Shown here one piece after another: positions 25,020 to 34,424 of a stretch of 64,000 nt of DNA (position 1 is the first letter of the stretch; the number at the start of each line of letters is the position of its first letter). The stretch is from JAIEOG01 sp964611895 (lineage in GTDB: Bacteria > Bdellovibrionota > FAC87 > UBA2466): assembly GCA_964611895.1 (NCBI GenBank), contig CAZTDN010000015.1:1-64000 (forward strand), written 5' to 3'. The translations under genes were made by a program, and so were the position numbers. Under the pieces are notes generated by a model, which did no database searches, was not told the DNA's origin, and was given only the letters and a program-made list of their open reading frames with translations.

Positions 25020-25814
25020 ATGAAAAACATAGCGCTTTATCTGATCCCCACTCTTTTCCTCTGTGGTTGCCCACTCACGACCATGGAGCAAGTAACCAAG
25101 GACACTCGGGACGAAGTCAAAGCGACGCGCGAGGGTACACAGACCCTGAGCTCCTTAGAAATATGCCTCGATAAAGAGATTTCGATCAGCTCCCGCACAG
25201 CTGCTTGTAAACCCGCCTTGCTTCGCTTGCCAGAGGATCGCCTAGCCGATCATCTTGGTTTGCCTTTACGGATTCTAAAGGAAACCTCGGTCAAGCGCTC
25301 TTTGGTTGGTGGAGAAGTCGATATTCCAAACGTGGTTTACGTGGGCACGGAGCACGACATAGACACTCTCCTTCAGCTATCTCCTATGTCCGAAGACCAG
25401 CACTCGGTCTTCCAAATGGCAGTGCTCCAAGCAGTATCCGACATTAGCCTCAAAGCCATGCAGGCAGGCGGCATCCCCGAGGGGGAAACGCAGACTTATC
25501 GAGACTACGGCCTTCGACTTATCTACGCAGGCACCGCTATTCTGGGGGCCATTCCCCTCAATGAGCTAAGTCAAATAGTTAAAAGAGCTTCGATCGCTTT
25601 TGAGGCCAAAGAAATGATCGGTTTTCAGTTTATCTCCCAGATCAATGACCGAGCGCTCACGATTTCAAAAATTTTGCCGGAAGACCGGCGCACCAAAGCG
25701 GTCGACGCAATGCGTACATTGGGAAAGAACCTCAGCCTAGCAGAAGACGAACTTCGAACGCTGGATCGCCTCGCTGAAATCCGCATGGGTGTGCGTTCCA
25801 CTATCGATCCATAA
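25020..25814 (+). CDS. lipoprotein of unknown function
   Basis: A 264-residue protein with a lipoprotein signal (LIPTLFLCGCPLTT) and a good GGACAGGAG site. The mature part is mainly helical, with a short coiled coil near the N terminus (EQVTKDTRDEVKATREG). No catalytic motif recognised. A TPR lipoprotein follows 33 bases later, probably in the same transcript. Confidence 0.7.
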   Translation: MKNIALYLIPTLFLCGCPLTTMEQVTKDTRDEVKATREGTQTLSSLEICLDKEISISSRTAACKPALLRLPEDRLADHLGLPLRILKETSVKRSLVGGEVDIPNVVYVGTEHDIDTLLQLSPMSEDQHSVFQMAVLQAVSDISLKAMQAGGIPEGETQTYRDYGLRLIYAGTAILGAIPLNELSQIVKRASIAFEAKEMIGFQFISQINDRALTISKILPEDRRTKAVDAMRTLGKNLSLAEDELRTLDRLAEIRMGVRSTIDP

Positions 25815-25847
25815 CCGCATCACGGTATAATCGTGGGAGGAGAAACC

Positions 25848-26618
25848 ATGGGCAACTCTCACCTCAATCGACGCTATCTTCGCCTGTTCCTCGCTTTGAC
25901 TGGGATCCTAGTAGCAAGCTGCGCTGGGCTTACTTCGTTAAAAGAAAAAGAAATAGCGCGCATTCACTTGCAGCGCGCAAGCGACTTCTTGAACCAAAGG
26001 CAATACAACCAGGCGATTGAAGCAGTGGGCGATGCCCTAAAGTCGGATTCCTCCCTCGCTCCCGCATACAACCTACTGGCGTTGATCTACCTCGAAACAA
26101 AACGCTACGAAAAAAGCGAAGAGGCTTTTTCAAAAGCGCTCGAACTTCAAGCGCAATACCCCGAAGTGTTTAATAACCTGGGTGTCTTGAACAACCGCCG
26201 CGAAAAGTTTCCGCAAGCGATTGAATGGTTCAAAAAAGCACTGGCAGATGAAAACTACGTAACACCTGAAAATGCTTACACCAACATGGGCTACGCTTAT
26301 TATCGATTGGGGCGCTATTCCGAAGCCATTGAAAACCACCAGAAAGCGCTCGATATCGCCCCGCTATTCTGCCTGGCCAGCAAGAATATGGGGGACGTTT
26401 TCGCAAAGCAAAAAACTTACGAAAGAGCGTCTCGCTACTATGAAAAAGCAGTCACAAACTGCCCACTTTATCAGGAGAGTCACTACAAACTGGGGCTGGT
26501 TCTCATGAAGCTAGGGCAACGCAAGGTGGCAAAAACGGAATTGGAGAAGTTGATTCAACGCCACAAGTCCGGTCCGTATGTTGAACGCTCAAACGAAGTC
26601 TTAAAGTGGTTGAAATAA
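25848..26618 (+). CDS. TPR lipoprotein, PilF/PilW-like
   Basis: A 256-residue protein with lipobox (LVASCAGL) and about six tetratricopeptide repeats from residue 40 on (for example APAYNLLALIYLETKRYEKSEEAF, PENAYTNMGYAYYRLGRYSEAIE). I start at the ATG of 25848, which follows GGGAGGAG; a GTG at 25833 overlaps that site. It resembles pilotins such as PilF/PilW, which assist secretin assembly, but no pilus gene is nearby. The RodZ-like gene follows. Confidence 0.8.
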   Translation: MGNSHLNRRYLRLFLALTGILVASCAGLTSLKEKEIARIHLQRASDFLNQRQYNQAIEAVGDALKSDSSLAPAYNLLALIYLETKRYEKSEEAFSKALELQAQYPEVFNNLGVLNNRREKFPQAIEWFKKALADENYVTPENAYTNMGYAYYRLGRYSEAIENHQKALDIAPLFCLASKNMGDVFAKQKTYERASRYYEKAVTNCPLYQESHYKLGLVLMKLGQRKVAKTELEKLIQRHKSGPYVERSNEVLKWLK

Positions 26619-26660
26619 AACTGGACGGAACCCCCTGTTCTCCTTAAGAATCTTTAAAGC

Positions 26661-27566
26661 ATGGAAAATTTTGGCGCCTACCTCAAAGCGCAGCGAGAGA
26701 AAAAGGGCATTCGGTTAGAGGAAATTGCCTCTATCACGAAAATTCACCCTCATAGCCTCGAACTGATTGAATCGAACCAGTGGAATGAGCTACCGCCGGA
26801 GCCCTTCATTCGCGGGTTTATTCTGGCCTATTCTAAGTATGTCGGCCTGGAAAACGCCGATGTTTTAGAACGCTACCGTCTTGCAACAGGTACGTCGGCT
26901 GCCCAGTCCATCGAGGAAAACATGAGGGACGGCCAATCGGGGGAACCCTCTCGAGAGCCTACCACTCGCTCCGCTCCTGTCATGGCGACTCCTAACCAAC
27001 TGATCACCCGAGTGCGTTTTCCCTCGGGCGCAAAGCTCATCACTATTGCTTCTTTGATCGCAGTGGTGGGGCTCGCAACTCTTTTGATTAACGTGGGCAA
27101 AGATGCAGGAGATGCGACACTGGCCGTACAGTCCCCTGCCCCGACAGAAATTAAAGACGTGGCTGAGACAACTTCAGAATCGCGCACCGTGGCGTCTGAA
27201 ACCAAAGTTCTAGGCGATACTGCCCCTCCGGCAGCTCCTGTTCCCACACCGGCACCCGCACACGAAATCGTTGTCGAAGGAAAAGAACGTACTTGGATGA
27301 AAGTCGTGATTGATGATGCCCCTCCACAAGAGGTGTTTCTGGGCGAAGGGAAATCCGCTTCCTATAAGGCGAATGAAAAAATTAAAGTCGTTCTGGGCAA
27401 TTCCACTGGGTCCCGAGTTTTATACAATGGCAAAGAGGTCGATGGTACCCAGTTTATGGGAACGATTCGCACCTATAAATACCCGGCAAACGCACGTTTC
27501 CCCCAAGACACACCGGCAAAACGCGCGACTGCCTCAGACGCGCCTGATAATAAGCCGACTGAATAA
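26661..27566 (+). CDS. RodZ-like protein: N-terminal HTH, single TM, C-terminal DUF4115
   Basis: A 301-residue bitopic membrane protein. An Xre-type HTH spans residues 1-70 (FGAYLKAQREKKGIRLEEIASIT; PPEPFIRGFILAYSKYVGL), the MreB-binding module of RodZ. A membrane segment is near 125-145 (LITIASLIAVVGLATLLI) and a Pro/Thr-rich linker follows. A periplasmic beta domain of DUF4115 type lies at about 210-285. RodZ supports rod shape together with MreB; no mre genes are in the window. Confidence 0.88.
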   Translation: MENFGAYLKAQREKKGIRLEEIASITKIHPHSLELIESNQWNELPPEPFIRGFILAYSKYVGLENADVLERYRLATGTSAAQSIEENMRDGQSGEPSREPTTRSAPVMATPNQLITRVRFPSGAKLITIASLIAVVGLATLLINVGKDAGDATLAVQSPAPTEIKDVAETTSESRTVASETKVLGDTAPPAAPVPTPAPAHEIVVEGKERTWMKVVIDDAPPQEVFLGEGKSASYKANEKIKVVLGNSTGSRVLYNGKEVDGTQFMGTIRTYKYPANARFPQDTPAKRATASDAPDNKPTE

Positions 27567-27585
27567 CCTCTAAGGGAGGTTGGCA

Positions 27586-28464
27586 ATGGATCCCATTTTT
27601 CTTGGTTCGCTTGCAGTCTGGAGGCACGCTTGCTCGGGCTTACCTCGAGCTCGCTGTCTGCTCATTCATGGCATCAGCGAACATAGCGCCCGCCATCTTC
27701 CTACTGTCCAGGCACTCAATAAGGCTTCGATTGAAGTCGTGCGATTTGACCTGCGAGGCGCCGGCGAAAGCAAAGGCACTCGCCAATACGTAAAACATTT
27801 CCAAGAGTATGTGGATGACACAACCCAGGTACTTAACTGGATTCAGCGAGATTTAGAGCCGCTCCCACTCTTTGTCCTGGGCCACAGCATGGGTGGAGCA
27901 GTAGCGATACATTTTGCATCCCAGCAGCAAAACAGCATTCAAGGGCTTGTCTTAAGTGCACCAGGCTTTATTGTGGGCGGTGCAATTTCTCCGGTGAAGA
28001 TATTCTTGGGGAGAATGATCGCCAGCCTCCTCCCCAAGTTAAGACTGCATTCGGAAGACAGCACTTCTCTCTCTCGAGATCCGGCAGTTATCGAAGCCTA
28101 TAAGCGCGATCCTCTAGCCTCGCGATTCAATACATTGAGCCAAGGCCGGGCTGTATTAGACGCTTTTCAACAAATTCCCGATTTGTGTAAGAAGATTCGA
28201 ACTCCAACAATCATTCTGCACGGCACTGCAGATCGCGTCATCGCTCCAGCAGGCAGTTTCGATATTCTCAGAGCGCTCGGCGCCAGAGACAAAGAGCTAC
28301 ACTATCTCCCGGGTGTCTACCATGAACCCCATTTGGATTGGGAAAGTGGGAAATTCTTTGCCTTACTCACTCTGTGGTTGAATCATCAAATTACCAAGAG
28401 CCCCACACTCAAACCCAGCAAGCCGTTAAAAAACCAACTGGTAACTCAGGCCAATCCTAGCTAG
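27586..28464 (+). CDS. alpha/beta hydrolase, monoacylglycerol lipase-like
   Basis: A 292-residue cytoplasmic hydrolase of the PldB/monoglyceride lipase group. The oxyanion motif is LLIHGISEHSARH, the nucleophile elbow GHSMGGAVA, the acid HGTADRVI and the catalytic His in GVYHEPHLD. It starts at ATG 27586, six bases after AGGGAGG, 19 bases past rodZ. The substrate is likely a lysophospholipid or monoglyceride. Its last 39 bases overlap the convergent TPR-barrel gene. Confidence 0.85.
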   Translation: MDPIFLGSLAVWRHACSGLPRARCLLIHGISEHSARHLPTVQALNKASIEVVRFDLRGAGESKGTRQYVKHFQEYVDDTTQVLNWIQRDLEPLPLFVLGHSMGGAVAIHFASQQQNSIQGLVLSAPGFIVGGAISPVKIFLGRMIASLLPKLRLHSEDSTSLSRDPAVIEAYKRDPLASRFNTLSQGRAVLDAFQQIPDLCKKIRTPTIILHGTADRVIAPAGSFDILRALGARDKELHYLPGVYHEPHLDWESGKFFALLTLWLNHQITKSPTLKPSKPLKNQLVTQANPS

Positions 28465-29706
28465 CTCCATGTACCCAACCAGAACGGCCGGGCGAACTCG
28501 CGTGCGCTCGAGTTGAAGGATAACTCTATCCAACCCGTCGGCGAAAAAGCTCTGGAACTGAAAGTCCACTCCAGCAAGGAGAGTATTATTTCCGAAGTCC
28601 AAGGTTTTTCCCAGCTGAAGCAATGGTTCCCAGCCTAACCGAAAGCCAAAGGACCGGTGAATATCCACAAAGTACCGCAACTCTGGACCAATGCTTACTC
28701 CGATAAGATTGCTAAAAGACGGGGTGTTCGGATTTGAGTAGGAGGTACGATACCTGACCCCCGCCTGCAAATCCAACTCCCAGTCCCGCGGCAGACGAAA
28801 GATTCTCCCTCGAGTGTGTACTCCCATGGAGACCGATTTAAAAAAAACATCTGCGGAGGTCGACCCGGCTTGCAATAGGTCTATGTCCACAACGCCACCA
28901 AACCACCAGCCCAGTTCAGATGACGGCCAATCCAAGCCCAGATGCACTGTAAACAAATTCTGCCCTAGACTGGGGTTAGAAATCGCATCACGTACCAATC
29001 CGAGCCCTACACGCCACTGAGTCTCCACAGGTGCAAGGGCATCAGGTGGCGTACGGCCAATTGCCACGAGAATAGGCGCCTGCTGATCTTCGGGGAGCTT
29101 TTCGATCTCCCGATTTAGATACGATTCTTTTTTATAAACACTTCGAATCCGGTGAACTGGCCCGCTCAACCATTCTCGACCTGCGACCCGCGGCCACAAA
29201 CCCTTGCTCTCAATCAACAAAACTTGCGAAGCAGTTTCTTCACCTAAAGAGCTAAGCGCCAGAGTGAGGACTTCGTAAACCTTGTATCTCGAATCGTCCG
29301 GCAACCCACGAACTAGCTCAAAGGTGTAGGCGCCAAAAACACCGAACGCGTCCTCAAACCGCCCCAATCCTAAATAAGCATGGGCCAGCAAATAGGAAAT
29401 ACTGAAAACTTGGCGAGACTTTGGGTAGGTGGTTAGAAACAAAATGCAGGCTTTGCTTGTGCGGGAGTACTCTCGCAATGCGAAGTAAGAGACAATGACC
29501 TCGGCCGCTGCGGCCTCCGATCGAGGGTCGTGGGCCGGTAGCTGCTTGAGCAGCGCATTGTAGGCAACGATAGCCGTAGGGTGATTCCCTGAAGACGCGG
29601 CCTCTCTCGCTCGACGAATCAGAGCATCATTTCCCACGTCACTCAGGGCAAAAGCAGTCACCCCAATCGAAAAGACAAAAACGGCTGTGTGCGCCCATAC
29701 CTTCAT
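28426..29706 (-). CDS. secreted protein with TPR-like N half and outer-membrane barrel C half
   Basis: A 426-residue protein with a signal peptide (cleavage near TAFALSD). Helical repeats of TPR type cover about residues 25-190. A beta-rich, Gly/aromatic C half (about 215-426) ends in Phe (IGLSYQLVF), as expected of an outer-membrane barrel. Such a fusion could place a periplasmic docking module on an outer-membrane pore. It is the last gene of the redoxin-cobalamin adenosyltransferase operon (3-base gap) and overlaps the convergent lipase by 39 bases. Confidence 0.7.
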   Translation of the reverse strand: MKVWAHTAVFVFSIGVTAFALSDVGNDALIRRAREAASSGNHPTAIVAYNALLKQLPAHDPRSEAAAAEVIVSYFALREYSRTSKACILFLTTYPKSRQVFSISYLLAHAYLGLGRFEDAFGVFGAYTFELVRGLPDDSRYKVYEVLTLALSSLGEETASQVLLIESKGLWPRVAGREWLSGPVHRIRSVYKKESYLNREIEKLPEDQQAPILVAIGRTPPDALAPVETQWRVGLGLVRDAISNPSLGQNLFTVHLGLDWPSSELGWWFGGVVDIDLLQAGSTSADVFFKSVSMGVHTRGRIFRLPRDWELDLQAGVRYRTSYSNPNTPSFSNLIGVSIGPELRYFVDIHRSFGFRLGWEPLLQLGKTLDFGNNTLLAGVDFQFQSFFADGLDRVILQLERTRVRPAVLVGYMELARIGLSYQLVF

Positions 29707-29709
29707 GCT

Positions 29710-30261
29710 CTATCTCTGACGCGGCTTCCATGGGACGTCCGCTATCGACTCAAGCAGATTCGCCAGGCGAGCCAAGACAAACAAGAAATCTGACAAACGG
29801 TTAACATAAATAATCAACCACCCATCTACCTTTTCCCCTTCGAGTTCACTCAGTGCCACAATCGAGCGCTCAGCCCTGCGACACACGGTTCTCGCCAAGT
29901 GGAGAAAGGAAGCGGTAACCGAACCTCCTGGGATGATGAAATTTTTCAAAGCAGGAAGCGTTTCGGAAATAACGTCCATTTGGCGCTCCAAAAAATCCAC
30001 ATGCGCCGAAGTGATTATCTCAATCTTTGGTGGGGCCTTGGGTGAGGCAAGCTGAGCACCTACAGTGAACAAAGCGGATTGCACTTGGATTAGAGAGTCC
30101 CGAATTGGCTCGAGCCGAGTCTGCGCACAAACCACTCCCAAAACCGCGTTCAGTTCATCGACCTCACCGTAGGCCGCTATGCGCAGAGCGCTCTTGGGAA
30201 CTCGTTCCCCACCATAAAGAGCAGTAGTGCCGGCATCCCCGGTCTTCGTATAGATCTTCAT
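29710..30261 (-). CDS. corrinoid adenosyltransferase, PduO type
   Basis: A 183-residue enzyme that transfers the adenosyl group of ATP to cob(I)alamin. The N-terminal ATP-binding motif KIYTKTGDAGTTALYGG and AYGEVDELNAVLG are present. So are the C-terminal helix motifs (ARTVCRRAER, YVNRLSDFLFVLAR). I start at ATG 30261, which overlaps the TGA of the upstream redoxin (ATGA). No B12-dependent enzyme or B12 riboswitch is visible in the window. Confidence 0.93.
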   Translation of the reverse strand: MKIYTKTGDAGTTALYGGERVPKSALRIAAYGEVDELNAVLGVVCAQTRLEPIRDSLIQVQSALFTVGAQLASPKAPPKIEIITSAHVDFLERQMDVISETLPALKNFIIPGGSVTASFLHLARTVCRRAERSIVALSELEGEKVDGWLIIYVNRLSDFLFVLARLANLLESIADVPWKPRQR

Positions 30262-30872
30262 CAGTATTTTACCGAGCATCCGTAAGGTTTAGTGGCTGCC
30301 TTGGCGATGGGTTTGCCTGCCATGCCTGCATCCAACGCAGCGGCAACGTAGTTGTTGGAACCCTTGATATCGGATATTTCAGTTGTAGGTTTGTCGTCTA
30401 TGGCGCCCATATAGGCGGTTTTGCCCTCCGGATCGATCACGAACATGTGGGGAGTAGTCTGCGCCCCAAACTTCCGGGCCATTTCACTCCCCGTGTCCAT
30501 AAGTACAGCGGTAGCACGGCCTCCGTAACGTTTAACATCGGTGTTTGCCTGAGCAGGTGTCGAGTATCCCTGTTTTCCCGGAGCCGAAGAGAGCACTGAA
30601 TACCAGACCACCCCTTTTCCTACATATTTTTCCTGAAGCGCTTGCATGTTTTTAGAATCGTAGTGCTTCCGTACAAACGGGCAGCCATGATTTAACCACT
30701 CCAGAACGATCCATTTACCCTTGGCCGCTGCTAGGGAGTGCTGCTTTGCGTTACTGTCCACCAGCGAAAAAGCCGGTGCTGGATCTCCTACTCTCAGCTC
30801 AGACGCCAAAGCAGTTACGGAAAAAAAAACTACCGAAAGAATTCCCAGGAAAGCCACGTTGACTCGATGCAT
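30261..30872 (-). CDS. exported redoxin of the AhpC/TSA superfamily
   Basis: A 203-residue protein with a signal peptide (VVFFSVTALASEL) and an AhpC/TSA-type thioredoxin fold. The active-site region is EWLNHGCPFVRKHY, with one cysteine where thioredoxins have CxxC. FGAQTTPHMFVIDPEGK carries the cis-Pro. A distant Cys is in the C-terminal YGCSVKY. It resembles putative periplasmic thiol peroxidases. ATG 30872 follows a GGAG site; GTGs at 30884 and 30875 are in frame. Starts the minus-strand operon opposite flbD. Confidence 0.85.
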   Translation of the reverse strand: MHRVNVAFLGILSVVFFSVTALASELRVGDPAPAFSLVDSNAKQHSLAAAKGKWIVLEWLNHGCPFVRKHYDSKNMQALQEKYVGKGVVWYSVLSSAPGKQGYSTPAQANTDVKRYGGRATAVLMDTGSEMARKFGAQTTPHMFVIDPEGKTAYMGAIDDKPTTEISDIKGSNNYVAAALDAGMAGKPIAKAATKPYGCSVKY

Positions 30873-30982
30873 CACTTGCTCCACGTCTTGTTTTTATTGA
30901 ATAAAGGTAGAAGGTACCCCGCACCGAACGCCGAAGCAAACCTAACGATCTGATGTCATGCGGCATTTTAAGATTTCGAGCT

Positions 30983-31009
30983 TAATATCCTGGAAGCAAA
31001 GTCCGATAA
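30983..31009 (+). promoter_or_regulatory. possible sigma-28 (FliA) promoter for flbD-motA-motB
   Basis: TAAT at 30983-30986, 15 bases, then TCCGATAA at 31002-31009 match the sigma-28 pattern TAAA-N15-GCCGATAA with two mismatches. The transcript would start near 31016, ten bases before flbD. Motor genes are classic late, FliA-dependent genes. Confidence 0.45.
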
Positions 31010-31025
31010 GTTATCGAGAAATCCT

Positions 31026-31232
31026 ATGATCCCACTAACACGATTTGATGGCTCTGGACTGATGCTGAACGCGGAATGGATCCAAAGTGTTGAACAGACA
31101 CCGGACACTCTGATCACTTTGACGACGGGATTTAAAATAATTGTCCGCGAGTCTACAGATGAAGTCGTCGCGGCGTTTATTGCGTACCAAAAAGAAAAAT
31201 TTTCTAACGTACTAAAAAAGGGCTTGGCATGA
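31026..31232 (+). CDS. flbD: FlbD family flagellar protein
   Basis: A 68-residue protein typical of the small FlbD family found before motA in Spirochaetes, Firmicutes and deltaproteobacteria: MIPLTRFDGSGLMLNAEWIQSVE, then TTGFKIIVRESTDEVV. It is not the Caulobacter regulator of the same name. Its role is undefined; the gene order flbD-motA-motB is the main clue. Its TGA overlaps the motA ATG. Confidence 0.88.
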   Translation: MIPLTRFDGSGLMLNAEWIQSVEQTPDTLITLTTGFKIIVRESTDEVVAAFIAYQKEKFSNVLKKGLA

Positions 31233-32005
31233 TCGTCAACTGGGCAGGAATTATCATCGGTTTCGGTTCAATCTTCCTCGGTAACTATCTCGAAGGGGGA
31301 CACATTGAATCGCTCATTCAGCCAACTGCAGCACTCATCGTGTTTGGAGGAACGCTAGGCGCCTGCTTGGTCGCATCCACAAAAGAAGAATTCATGGGTG
31401 CTATCACCAAAGGCATCTCCTCATTTACGGCTGGCGATCCAAACCACAAAGCTCTCGTAAAAGAAATTGTCGACATGGCGACCGTAGCGCGAAAAGACGG
31501 CCTGCTTGCCTTGGAAGGGAGCGTTGGGAAGATCAAGAACAAGTTTCTCGCAAAAAACATGCGTTCAGTGATCGACGGGTATGACGCCAACGTACTCAAA
31601 GAGATCATGGAAGATGAGATGCATCACACCGAAGACATGAAAAACATGGTCGGAAAAGTTTGGGAAACTGCCGGAGGTTTCTCTCCTACGGTCGGGATCT
31701 TGGGAGCCGTGCTCGGTTTGATTCACGTGATGAACAACCTTTCTGACTCCTCTAAGCTCGGTTCTGGTATCGCTGTCGCCTTCGTAGCAACTGTTTATGG
31801 AGTAGGATCGGCGAACCTCGTCTTCATTCCTTTGGGCAACAAGATCAAGAAGGACGCAAAAAAAGAAATGCTGGAAATGCAGATTGTTTTCCTGGGTGTC
31901 ACAGGGATTCAAGAAGGATTAAACCCACGAATCATTCAGGATCGCCTGACGAATCTAGTGGGCGACCACGGCGGACATGACAAAGATCATAAGAAAGCAG
32001 CGTAA
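31229..32005 (+). CDS. motA: flagellar motor stator protein MotA
   Basis: A 258-residue inner-membrane protein with four membrane segments: two near the N terminus and two after residue 145 (FSPTVGILGAVLGLIHVM, IAVAFVATVYGVGSANLVF). The cytoplasmic loop contacts FliG. With MotB it forms the proton- or sodium-driven stator. It overlaps flbD by four bases. Confidence 0.95.
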   Translation: MIVNWAGIIIGFGSIFLGNYLEGGHIESLIQPTAALIVFGGTLGACLVASTKEEFMGAITKGISSFTAGDPNHKALVKEIVDMATVARKDGLLALEGSVGKIKNKFLAKNMRSVIDGYDANVLKEIMEDEMHHTEDMKNMVGKVWETAGGFSPTVGILGAVLGLIHVMNNLSDSSKLGSGIAVAFVATVYGVGSANLVFIPLGNKIKKDAKKEMLEMQIVFLGVTGIQEGLNPRIIQDRLTNLVGDHGGHDKDHKKAA

Positions 32006-32007
32006 GC

Positions 32008-32799
32008 ATGGCCAAGAAAAAGCACGCCGAAGAACATGAGAATATGGAGCGGTGGCTGGTAAGCTACGCCGACTTCATTACACTCCTTTTTGCTTTCTTC
32101 ACGGTGCTCTACGCCACTTCGCAGCAAGACAAAACCAAGTACAAAGACGCCGCCGAAGCCATTCAACGGGCATTTATGTCCTCGGGTGGAATTTTTTCGG
32201 CCAAAGGGGTTCCGTTTAGTCCCTTTGAAAATGCGCAGGACCGAGGGCGATCTCCAGATTCGAACGAAGACCCTGGTCACGATGCTACCCCAGATGAAGA
32301 GCAAGCGCTCAACCGCATTGCGCAGCAACTCCGAGGACTCTTTAAGCAAAGCACCGGACTCTCACTCTCCCCTGGTGCCATCGAAGTTATCCGATCTGAA
32401 AAGGGCTATCGTATTCGCTTGGGAGAATACCTACTCTTTAAGCCCGGTAGCGATCGCATTCGCCAAGCAAACATCCCCTTTCTTGCCTCGGTTGGTAAAC
32501 GTCTAAAAAGACTGGGGCATTTGGTGCAAGTGGAAGGACATTCCGACGCCGCGCCAACCACAACCCCGGAAGCCAACTGGAAGCTTTCGCTAAACCGAGC
32601 TTTTAATGTCGTTCAGTTCCTCGTTGCTGGAGTCAGTTTTCCGGCAGAAAAAATCTCGCTTGCTGGGTACGGAGATACTCGCCCTGTGGCAGAAAACAGC
32701 ACAGTGCAGGGGAGACAACGTAACCGTCGGGTGGAACTGGTAATCTCAATCACAGATGCTGAAGAAGAAGCTTACGCCTGGGAAAATATCGAAGAATAG
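32008..32799 (+). CDS. motB: flagellar motor stator protein MotB
   Basis: A 263-residue protein with one N-terminal membrane segment (VSYADFITLLFAFFTVLYA), holding the ion-binding Asp22. The C-terminal OmpA-like peptidoglycan-binding domain has VEGHSDAAPT and the final NRRVELVI. The linker is long (about residues 45-125). It ends two bases from the convergent small secreted gene. Confidence 0.95.
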   Translation: MAKKKHAEEHENMERWLVSYADFITLLFAFFTVLYATSQQDKTKYKDAAEAIQRAFMSSGGIFSAKGVPFSPFENAQDRGRSPDSNEDPGHDATPDEEQALNRIAQQLRGLFKQSTGLSLSPGAIEVIRSEKGYRIRLGEYLLFKPGSDRIRQANIPFLASVGKRLKRLGHLVQVEGHSDAAPTTTPEANWKLSLNRAFNVVQFLVAGVSFPAEKISLAGYGDTRPVAENSTVQGRQRNRRVELVISITDAEEEAYAWENIEE

Positions 32800-32801
32800 C
32801 T

Positions 32802-33170
32802 CTACTGTTGCAGGCGAATTACCTGGGGATTAAATGGAACGGTCGACTCGGTAGAATGCCCAGACTGCTCGCCCATAGGACGAATTTCCCCACTCCCTGT
32901 ACTGCGACTCAACGTTAGCAAAGCCTGCGCCATCTCTTCTGAAAGAAGGGCATCTTCATCTTTCTTTTCTTGCTCTTGGGCTTCGGCTACCTGAGCTTCA
33001 TCCAATACCCCCAAACCACGCGAGGGTGTTGCCGGAGCGCTCGAACGCCTAGGCGAGGGCTGGCGACGTTCTTTTTTCTTTGGGGCATGGTGATCCCCGC
33101 CAAAAGAAAGGGCCGCCACCCCGAAAAAGATGGCGACCCCTAGCCTCAAAAATGGTGCCTTGATCATCAC
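32802..33170 (-). CDS. small secreted Pro/Ser/Glu-rich protein next to ftsZ
   Basis: A 122-residue protein with a signal peptide (FLRLGVAIFFGVAALSFG) and a low-complexity mature part: basic (KKKERRQPSPRRS), then acidic (QEQEKKDEDALLSEEM). No family recognised. It lies 15 bases after the ftsZ stop on the same strand, so is probably the last gene of the division operon. Confidence 0.6.
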   Translation of the reverse strand: MMIKAPFLRLGVAIFFGVAALSFGGDHHAPKKKERRQPSPRRSSAPATPSRGLGVLDEAQVAEAQEQEKKDEDALLSEEMAQALLTLSRSTGSGEIRPMGEQSGHSTESTVPFNPQVIRLQQ

Positions 33171-33185
33171 AGACCTACATTAATC

Positions 33186-34376
33186 CTAGTCATGCTGCCG
33201 ACGCAAGAAAGTCGGGATATCGTACTCTTCGCTCTCGAAGAAACGTTTCCCAATTTCCCTGGCAAGTTGGCGCGCCGACTTGAGATCCGTTGAGAGATTC
33301 TCTTTGCGCTGCACCGGCGCCCCCTGCATTTGCGCTGGGGACATTTCCATGGAAGGGGCAACGGTCGCCTCAACCTCGGGCTTCCGTTCCACTTCCACAG
33401 GAGCTTCTTTTCCCACCACAGGATTGAAGCCTGTCGCAATCACGGTTACACGCACTTCGTCTTTGAGCGATTCATCAATCACCGAACCAAAGATGATTTC
33501 AGCATCATCGTCGGCTTCCTCGGTAATCAACGAACTTGCTTCATTGACTTCGAACAAAGTCAGATCCGAGCCCCCGGTGATATTGATAATAATGCCAGTG
33601 GCACCATTGATAGATACATCCTCGAGCAAAGGAGAAGCTATCGCCTTGCGAGCCGCTTCGATTGCTCGGTTTTCACCTGAGGAGTTGCCAGTGCCCATCA
33701 ACGCAAGGCCCTTGTTGGCCATTACCGCTCGAACATCGGCAAAGTCCAAATTGATCAAACCTCGAATATTGATCAAATCAGAAATCCCCTTTACCGCTTG
33801 ATAGAGCACTTCGTCCGCTTTTCGGAAGCAATCCAACATAGTCGTCGTTTCATTGGCGACATACAACAAGCGTTGATTAGGAATGCATATCAGAGTATCG
33901 ACTGCAGCTTTTAGCTCTTCGATGCCCTTCTCGGCATTGCGACGGCGGCGTTTTCCTTCAAAATGGAACGGCTTTGTCACAACACCGACAGTAAGAGCGC
34001 CCGCTTCCTTGGCAATATTCGCAATGACGGGAGCTCCACCGGTTCCGGTACCTCCACCCATCCCTGCCGTAATAAAAACCATATCCGCTCCGTAGAGCAT
34101 TTCCGCAATCCGTGCGCTGTCCTCGAGCGCTGCCTGGCGACCGACCTCGGGGTTGGCGCCCGCGCCCAGACCCTTGGTTAGTTCGTTTCCGAGTTGAATG
34201 TGGTAAGGCGCTGGATGCGAAGCCAATGCTTGGTTGTCTGTATTCGCAGCAACAAAGTCGACTCCATTTAGACCCAACGAAATCATGGTTGCGATTGCGT
34301 TTGTTCCGCCACCGCCCACACCAATGACTTTTATTTTTGCACCTTGCACTGTTTCTTTTTCCACGATCTCGAACAT
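33186..34376 (-). CDS. ftsZ: cell division protein FtsZ
   Basis: A 396-residue tubulin-like GTPase that forms the Z ring. GGGGTNAI (about 21-28) and the G-box GGGTGTGGAP at residues 107-116 bind GTP. The T7 catalytic loop region is INLDFADVRAVM. After a variable linker, the C-terminal peptide DIPTFLRRQ (binds FtsA/ZipA) is intact. Downstream of ftsQ and ftsA in the standard order. Confidence 0.97.
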   Translation of the reverse strand: MFEIVEKETVQGAKIKVIGVGGGGTNAIATMISLGLNGVDFVAANTDNQALASHPAPYHIQLGNELTKGLGAGANPEVGRQAALEDSARIAEMLYGADMVFITAGMGGGTGTGGAPVIANIAKEAGALTVGVVTKPFHFEGKRRRRNAEKGIEELKAAVDTLICIPNQRLLYVANETTTMLDCFRKADEVLYQAVKGISDLINIRGLINLDFADVRAVMANKGLALMGTGNSSGENRAIEAARKAIASPLLEDVSINGATGIIINITGGSDLTLFEVNEASSLITEEADDDAEIIFGSVIDESLKDEVRVTVIATGFNPVVGKEAPVEVERKPEVEATVAPSMEMSPAQMQGAPVQRKENLSTDLKSARQLAREIGKRFFESEEYDIPTFLRRQHD

Positions 34377-34424
34377 GCCGTCTCCTTAGATTGAGGCTCC
34401 AACACCTAACTCCGGGAGCGTTCC

